NCBI GenBank assembly: GCA_964486055.1
Contig: CAZALE010000020.1
Location: 1 to 11,233, forward strand
Reading direction: 5' to 3'
From: J014 sp964486055
Lineage (GTDB): Bacteria > Acidobacteriota > Blastocatellia > Pyrinomonadales > Pyrinomonadaceae
DNA: 11,233 bases
Shown: positions 6,370 through 11,233 of the stretch, piece by piece
Layout of the letters: each line of letters begins with the position of its first letter
Position numbering within the stretch: position 1 is the stretch's first letter
Position numbers and translations under genes: made by a program
The notes under the pieces: model-generated
The model's input: only the letters and a program-made list of their open reading frames with translations
Told to the model about the DNA's origin: nothing
The model's database searches: none

Positions 6370-7566
6370 ATGCCAAACAAGAAATTACCATTACAGGCTG
6401 ATTTTTCCATTGGCGGGCGAGGCTCTGTGAATACAGCACGAAGATTGGGCAAGCATCAAGACAGTTCGCAAGTAGTGACAAAGTTTGATTTTTTAAAGAA
6501 GCCGTCTACTTGGTGGATTACTGGTTTGTTTTTAATTTTCACTTTCGGAACTTTGGGAGCTGGATTGAAATATCTTGAAGATTCAGCGCCTCAGCGATTT
6601 GCAAACAGCAAAACTCGCGATTCTCAACCTCAAGAATTGTTTTCTCTATTGAATCCCGCTGCTACAAATCCTTCTCCGACGCCGATGTTGCGGTTGTCAA
6701 AAGAATACATCTACGCAGGTGGCTCAGGCAAGTTACTAGTCGTCGAAGATGCCAATGCTAATGCCGTGCCGCCTTCTGACTTAGGAATCTGGCGACCTTC
6801 GACCGGATATTGGTGGATAATGAATGGTCAAACTTCTCAGTATCTTAGTCAAGCTTTTGGGATGAGCGGCGACGTCCCTGTTCCCGGAGATTATGACGGT
6901 GATGGCAAAACGGATTTCTGCATATTTCGACCATCGACTAGTTCTTGGTGGATAATGAAAAGCTCCGACGGCAATCATTACTCGGTTACCTTCGGACAAT
7001 CTGGCGACATTCCTACTCCAGCGGATTTTGACGGAGACGGTAAAACTGATATTGCCATTTATCGGGCGGGAACTTGGTACATCAATCAAAGCTCGAGTAA
7101 CACAGTTATCTACCCGCAGTTCGGCCTTTCTACCGACAAACCGGCGGCAAAGGATTACGACGGCGACGGACGAGCTGATCTCGCCATTTGGAGAAGCTCA
7201 AATAACACCTTTTATTCCATAAACAGCAGCAATAATTCGCTGCAAACAGCAACTTTCCCTCAATCAAGCACGACGCTTGTCAGCGCTGATTATGATGGCG
7301 ATGGCCGCGCCGATTACGCTATCAGAAACGGGGCGAATTGGATAATCAAACAAAGCTCAAACGGGCAGACCCAAACAATCACCTGGCAGCAAGCTACTGA
7401 CATCGAAGTGCAGAACGATTACGACGGCGACGGCAAAGTTGACGTTGCGGTTTGGAGGGATTCCAACGGAACTTGGTATATCAGACAGAGCTCAAACGGC
7501 GAGCTTAGACAGGTTCAATGGGGCATGTCAGGCGACATTCCAGTCCCAGCTTTTTATCGCCGTTAG
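6370..7566 (+). CDS. Membrane-anchored VCBS/FG-GAP-like repeat protein
   Basis: The 398-residue protein starts with a polar, basic segment of about 47 residues, then one hydrophobic helix (about 48-67, 'WWITGLFLIFTFGTLGAGL'), then a Pro/Ser-rich linker and 'RLSKEYIYAGG' at 108-118. The rest is tandem units. Each begins D-x-x-[IV] then an aromatic residue and R, starting at 137, 182, 227, 270, 315 and 358. Calcium-type loops DYDGDGKTD and variants lie at 174-182, 219-227, 262-270, 307-315 and 350-358, spaced alternately 45 and 43. Such units form beta-propeller blades in VCBS/FG-GAP proteins, so a six-bladed, calcium-stabilised propeller outside the cytoplasmic membrane is inferred. The final unit closes with 'GMSGDIPVPAFYRR' in place of a loop, so the protein looks complete. 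The ATG at 6370 has only a weak ribosome site (AGG at 6359-6361). Its substrate or partner is unknown; the RHS gene 70 bases downstream is the obvious candidate. Confidence 0.85.
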   Translation: MPNKKLPLQADFSIGGRGSVNTARRLGKHQDSSQVVTKFDFLKKPSTWWITGLFLIFTFGTLGAGLKYLEDSAPQRFANSKTRDSQPQELFSLLNPAATNPSPTPMLRLSKEYIYAGGSGKLLVVEDANANAVPPSDLGIWRPSTGYWWIMNGQTSQYLSQAFGMSGDVPVPGDYDGDGKTDFCIFRPSTSSWWIMKSSDGNHYSVTFGQSGDIPTPADFDGDGKTDIAIYRAGTWYINQSSSNTVIYPQFGLSTDKPAAKDYDGDGRADLAIWRSSNNTFYSINSSNNSLQTATFPQSSTTLVSADYDGDGRADYAIRNGANWIIKQSSNGQTQTITWQQATDIEVQNDYDGDGKVDVAVWRDSNGTWYIRQSSNGELRQVQWGMSGDIPVPAFYRR

Positions 7567-7575
7567 AAGCTAGTT

Positions 7576-7601
7576 TGAGTCGCTTTAAGGCTCACAGTTT
7601 T
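7576..7601 (+). terminator. Small hairpin between repeat-protein and RHS genes
   Basis: TGAGTC (7576-7581) pairs with GGCTCA (7589-7594), including one G-T pair, around a 7-base loop, and is followed by TTTT at 7598-7601. It may cause partial termination or stabilise the upstream message. Another inverted repeat, AGAAGCT (7565-7571) with AGCTTCT (7623-7629), places its right arm directly before the ribosome site of the next gene. The stems are short, so a role is uncertain. Confidence 0.25.
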
Positions 7602-7636
7602 AAAATGTAAAGTTTTTTCGAAAGCTTCTGGAGTTA

Positions 7637-10600
7637 ATGAACGCCATGCTTAAGTCGAAAATACCAGTTACTTTTCCGATATTAAAAAAGTTTCTCGTGT
7701 GGTCATTTCTATTTTTAGTTGTTCTCGCTGTTGAGACAGTGATTGAAATTGGTGCACAAACGCTGTCCTCGCGTCCTGAACGCGGCACCGGTGGTAAAGG
7801 AACTCAGTTGGTTTCTGAGATTGACAGCATCAACCTACAAAATGGAGCAGTTTCACTTGAAATCCCTCTAGCTTCTCTTCCACCGATTGCCGGTGGAAAA
7901 CTCTCGTATACTTTAAAGGCTTATTACAATAGTAAATTGTGGAACGCTCTCCGTAGCGAAGCCTACGGAACACCACAGGAGCCCGGCTGTCGCCCAAGAT
8001 ATCACACAGAAGATATCGCTCCTGAAGATGGATGGAAAATTGGCGGCGGTTATTACATCTATTTCCGGGATGCACGCGAAGACTTCAATTACCTAACCCC
8101 TGACTCTGAGCTATGCTTCGGCTACGACTATTATTATATGCAAGGCAGATTTCTTAAGCCGATTTTGAGAATGCCTGATGGTTCGGAACACGAGATGCGG
8201 ATTTGGGGAGATTATCCGACTTATGACTGGCGGGGCGAGCGCGAGCATCTGCGCAACTATTACCGTTACATGGGTAACAATACGACGCCAACTTTTGATG
8301 TGCCGACTCGCTTATATACGGTTGATGGGACTTTTATCACGGCAATTGTCAATCCACCTTCATATCCGGTAAGTTCTATTATTTATCTTAAAGATGGAAC
8401 GCGAGTGGAAACAACCGCTGACGGACAGCGCATTATAGATACAAATGGTAACAGCATTCATTTAGGTTATAACAGCGCAGGCGATTACAAATTTGCCAGG
8501 GACGAGCAAACTGGGCGTGAGATCAAGTGGTCAAATTCTACTTACAATGGACAGACAGCAACTAAGGTTGAATATCAGGCAGTTGGAGGCACTTGGCAAA
8601 CCGTGTGGGTTGTCTGGGGAACGACAACTGTGCAGGGCAAGCTTTACAGCAAAAGGGATTGGGATGTGAATCACATCGATGGCATATGTTACAGACATGT
8701 CGAGTTGCAATACTCTTTCGATGTGATAAGAGAAATCATTATGCCTGCTACTGAACAATCGACCCCACCGCAGAAATACACTTTTGCTTACAATTCCGAC
8801 CAGACCACACAGGCAACGACTAACGATGTACGCTGGGCTTGTGGGCAGCTGCCACAAAGCTACACGCGCACGGTTTCGTTGGGGACAGGCGAATTAAGCC
8901 AGATCACTACTCCTACTGGAGCGCAAATAAAATATACCTATTCGAATGATGGCAAGCACAACATTGGCTCATTGTGGGAAAGTAGTGTGGATGAATTCAT
9001 AAGGAACGTCATCACACAAAAGCAAGTGCTGCACGACGGTGAAACCGACACTTGGATCTATGACATTGATACTTCCGTAATGGCTTCTAGTGGGTCGGTC
9101 ACCAATCCGGATGGCTCGTTTTATTCCGAACAGTTTTATCCTGTCAATCCTCTAAATCCAAGCCTTTCCGACGTAAACGGGCTCGGCGGATTGACCTACA
9201 GGACTAATCAGTCAGGGAAAATTATCACGGAGAAAAGTTGGACTTTGCTTGGCGGATCATTACTTGCCTTTGGTTCAGTTGATCAAAAAGTAAGCTACAA
9301 TCCCGTGGTTACGACCGAATACACGAGCTTGCTCGACGACCAGGGCAACCGTGTTAAAATGAGCGCGAAAAAGTTTCAGTATGATTATAACGGTGAATTA
9401 ATTCAGACAATCGAGTACGACTGGTTCGATCCGGCGACGGTTACCTTCGTTAACAATTTTCCGCAGGGTGTTCCAGCAAACGCGATTGTGTTAAGAGTCG
9501 TCAACAACAGCTATTACAATCAGGCAGCTAGTGCTACTGATCTAAACTCTTATCAGCAGCGCCCCCTTGGTGCGAATTCAACAGCGATTCTCGGCGCATT
9601 AAAAGAAACCTCAATTGGCGATAGTATTGTCGCACAAAGCATAACCCGCTACAGTTATGACAATCAACCATACGGCACAGCTCCCACTAAAGGAAATCTG
9701 ACTCAAATCAGCAGCTGGGACGACAGTAATAATCAATGGATCAACTCAAATTTTCTCCATGACGCTTACGGCAACATAATTTCAAAAATAGATCCAAACG
9801 GCAACGTCACGCAGATCTTTTACGAAGACGCGACGCACGCGATGCCAACGAAAACCGTCGTTGATCCTAACAACGGAAGCGGACCGCAGATTACAACGAC
9901 AACATATGATTTTTATACCGGAGCGGTTTTGACGACGACCGACATTAATGGCAATGTTTCCTCGATTGATTACACCAATCACATGCTTGGCGCGGTTGAT
10001 CCATTCGGCAGACCGGGAACGACTTACGGTCCATACGTCAGCATTGACGGCGTCATTAAACGGCAAACGATCAAAACCTACTACGAGGACAGCGCCAGAA
10101 GAATTAGAGTCGAGACCGATTTGTTTAATGAAGGCGATGCATTGTTAAAGACTAGAGAAACACGCGACCAATTAGGCAGAGTTATTCTGACCGAAAAGAA
10201 TGAGAATGGGAGTTCTGATTATAAAATATTCACACAAATCGTCTATAAAACAGGAGATCGAGTGGTACTGACCTCGAATCCACACCGGAGTGTGGCGTCT
10301 ACGACTGACGGCTGGACGCGGACGACAACCGATGTTCTAGGCAGGACCATTGAAGTAGCGACGTTTTCTGCTGCGGCACAGCCACCCGTGACAGGAACAA
10401 ATCAGAACTGGACAGGCAGCGTGATTACCGTTTATACGGCGAACACCACCACCGTCACCGATCAGGCAGGAAAGGTGCGGCGCTCGATCGCTGATGCTCT
10501 CGGTAGACTCGTCAGAGTGGACGAACCGAACGATAGCGGGCAGCTTGAGGCAAACGGCTCTCCAGCCCAGCCGACCTTCTACGAGTATGACTCGCTTGGC

Positions 10601-11233
10601 AATTTACGGAAGGTCATTCAAGGAGTGCAGACAAGAGAGTTTTTCTATGATTCACTTTCGCGGCTAAAAGAAGCAATCAACCCAGAGTCCGGAGTGGTCA
10701 AATACACTTATGATGCGAACGGGAACCTAAAGACTAAGCGGGACGCTCGCGGTGTCAAAACAATTTACGATTACGACGGGCTGAACCGCGTGATTAGGCG
10801 TTGCTATCGCAGGATCGGAATAAATGCACCGCTCGGGCAAACAACCTGCTTCAATAATACGGAAACACCAGAGGCAAACTCATCAGATGTTAGCTATGTT
10901 TACGAAGACACAAGCGTGACGAACTTAAAGGGTGTATTGACAAAGGTGAGCAATGGTTTTTCGACGACCGAATACACTGAGTTTGACCAGATGGGTAGAG
11001 TTTTAGCGCATCGTCAGGTGACAGACGGGCAAGTTTATACGACAGGTTATGTTTATAATTTGTCTGGGGCGTTGGTTGAAGAGAGGTATCCTTCGGGCAG
11101 GGTTGTGCGGAATGTGCTAGATTCGAGTGGGTATTTGGCGCAGGTGCAGTCGAAGAAGAACCAGGAGTCAGGATTTTTCAGATATGCGCAGCATTTCAGT
11201 TACACTGCGTCTGGGGCGGTTTCGTCGATGCAG
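7637..11233 (+). CDS. RHS/YD-repeat protein, exported, C-terminus beyond window
   Basis: I translated this frame to the window end: 1199 codons without a stop, preceded by an in-frame TAA at 7601-7603. The N-terminus 'MNAMLKSKIPVTFPILKKFL' continues into a hydrophobic segment (about 19-32) and a possible signal peptidase site after A40, so export is likely. Residues 62-100 ('DSINLQNGAVSLEIPLASL' onward) resemble the start of large RHS proteins. YD-type repeats become clear at about 706-731 (HDAYGNIISKIDPNGN), 757-798, 984-1054 (YDSLGNL, YDSLSRL, YDANGNL, YDYDGLNRV) and 1113-1170. RHS repeats build a hollow beta-sheet shell that can enclose a toxin or an adhesive tip. The core-ending motif and any tip domain would lie beyond 11233, so toxin or structural function cannot be judged. 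ATG 7637 has GGAG only 3 bases upstream; ATG 7646 is 12 bases away, so the exact start is open. G/C content is clearly higher than in the suf genes, most strongly around 10261-10560. Confidence 0.88.
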   Translation, partial: MNAMLKSKIPVTFPILKKFLVWSFLFLVVLAVETVIEIGAQTLSSRPERGTGGKGTQLVSEIDSINLQNGAVSLEIPLASLPPIAGGKLSYTLKAYYNSKLWNALRSEAYGTPQEPGCRPRYHTEDIAPEDGWKIGGGYYIYFRDAREDFNYLTPDSELCFGYDYYYMQGRFLKPILRMPDGSEHEMRIWGDYPTYDWRGEREHLRNYYRYMGNNTTPTFDVPTRLYTVDGTFITAIVNPPSYPVSSIIYLKDGTRVETTADGQRIIDTNGNSIHLGYNSAGDYKFARDEQTGREIKWSNSTYNGQTATKVEYQAVGGTWQTVWVVWGTTTVQGKLYSKRDWDVNHIDGICYRHVELQYSFDVIREIIMPATEQSTPPQKYTFAYNSDQTTQATTNDVRWACGQLPQSYTRTVSLGTGELSQITTPTGAQIKYTYSNDGKHNIGSLWESSVDEFIRNVITQKQVLHDGETDTWIYDIDTSVMASSGSVTNPDGSFYSEQFYPVNPLNPSLSDVNGLGGLTYRTNQSGKIITEKSWTLLGGSLLAFGSVDQKVSYNPVVTTEYTSLLDDQGNRVKMSAKKFQYDYNGELIQTIEYDWFDPATVTFVNNFPQGVPANAIVLRVVNNSYYNQAASATDLNSYQQRPLGANSTAILGALKETSIGDSIVAQSITRYSYDNQPYGTAPTKGNLTQISSWDDSNNQWINSNFLHDAYGNIISKIDPNGNVTQIFYEDATHAMPTKTVVDPNNGSGPQITTTTYDFYTGAVLTTTDINGNVSSIDYTNHMLGAVDPFGRPGTTYGPYVSIDGVIKRQTIKTYYEDSARRIRVETDLFNEGDALLKTRETRDQLGRVILTEKNENGSSDYKIFTQIVYKTGDRVVLTSNPHRSVASTTDGWTRTTTDVLGRTIEVATFSAAAQPPVTGTNQNWTGSVITVYTANTTTVTDQAGKVRRSIADALGRLVRVDEPNDSGQLEANGSPAQPTFYEYDSLGNLRKVIQGVQTREFFYDSLSRLKEAINPESGVVKYTYDANGNLKTKRDARGVKTIYDYDGLNRVIRRCYRRIGINAPLGQTTCFNNTETPEANSSDVSYVYEDTSVTNLKGVLTKVSNGFSTTEYTEFDQMGRVLAHRQVTDGQVYTTGYVYNLSGALVEERYPSGRVVRNVLDSSGYLAQVQSKKNQESGFFRYAQHFSYTASGAVSSMQ

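Noticed and set aside
7028..7222. 64-residue + strand frame inside the repeat-protein gene
   Set aside because: It is an alternative frame of the DGDG-repeat coding sequence, with no ribosome site or motif of its own.
6844..7444. Regularly spaced GA(T/C)GGCGA(T/C)GG-like DNA repeats as a possible CRISPR or DNA repeat array
   Set aside because: They are the codons of the DGDG protein loops at the amino-acid repeat period, not DNA repeats with unique spacers.
9782..10148. Overlapping reading frames on both strands inside the RHS gene
   Set aside because: They are out-of-frame shadows of a continuous, repeat-bearing coding frame.

Overview
The window holds a complete, one-directional SUF iron-sulfur cluster assembly operon (201-5949), a 420-base gap without a gene, and then two genes for probable cell-surface or exported repeat proteins (6370 to the end). 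Every recognisable gene is on the + strand. The organism is clearly a bacterium. The SUF proteins alone do not fix the phylum. Two things suggest an Acidobacteriota lineage of the Blastocatellia type: a SufU-type scaffold with an Rrf2 regulator, and a DYDGDGKTD-repeat protein carrying the phrase 'RLSKEYIYAG' directly before a very long YD-repeat (RHS) protein. That assignment rests on recalled family resemblance, not on a search, and the AT-rich SUF genes make it tentative.

Region 1 (1-200) is AT-rich regulatory DNA with two perfect short palindromes and a TTGACA box. Region 2 (201-5949) encodes an Rrf2-family, IscR-like regulator, then SufB, SufC, SufD, SufS and SufU. SufS, a PLP cysteine desulfurase, takes sulfur from cysteine. 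SufU, with its zinc-site residues C41, D43, C66 and C130, should accept the persulfide and pass it on. The SufB-SufC-SufD ATPase scaffold then builds the cluster. All key residues I could align with the E. coli or B. subtilis proteins are present. SufS also carries the histidine (H352) that in B. subtilis swaps zinc ligands with SufU, so the SufS/SufU pairing can be read from sequence. The regulator has three cysteines in a C-x9-C-x5-C pattern and probably senses cluster supply to control this operon. Spacing is tight: 6 and 15 bases, then two ATGA overlaps. The exception is a 72-base gap between sufB and sufC.

Region 3 (5950-6369) has no convincing gene. It contains a weak terminator-like hairpin, a plausible promoter with nearby 8-base direct repeats, and an imperfect 19-base repeat with a 30-base period in the probable leader of the next gene. 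Region 4 (6370-7566) encodes a membrane-anchored protein with six propeller-blade-like units and five calcium-binding-type DxDGDGxxD loops. Region 5 (7637-11233) is an uninterrupted reading frame of 1199 codons for an exported RHS/YD-repeat protein that runs off the window, so its C-terminal tip is not visible. These two genes probably form a surface module unrelated to SUF; their base composition rises well above that of the SUF genes. I found no tRNA, rRNA, CRISPR array or insertion sequence. Nothing here is clearly a new system; the most unusual points are the regulator's cluster-binding pattern and the repeat-protein/RHS pair.
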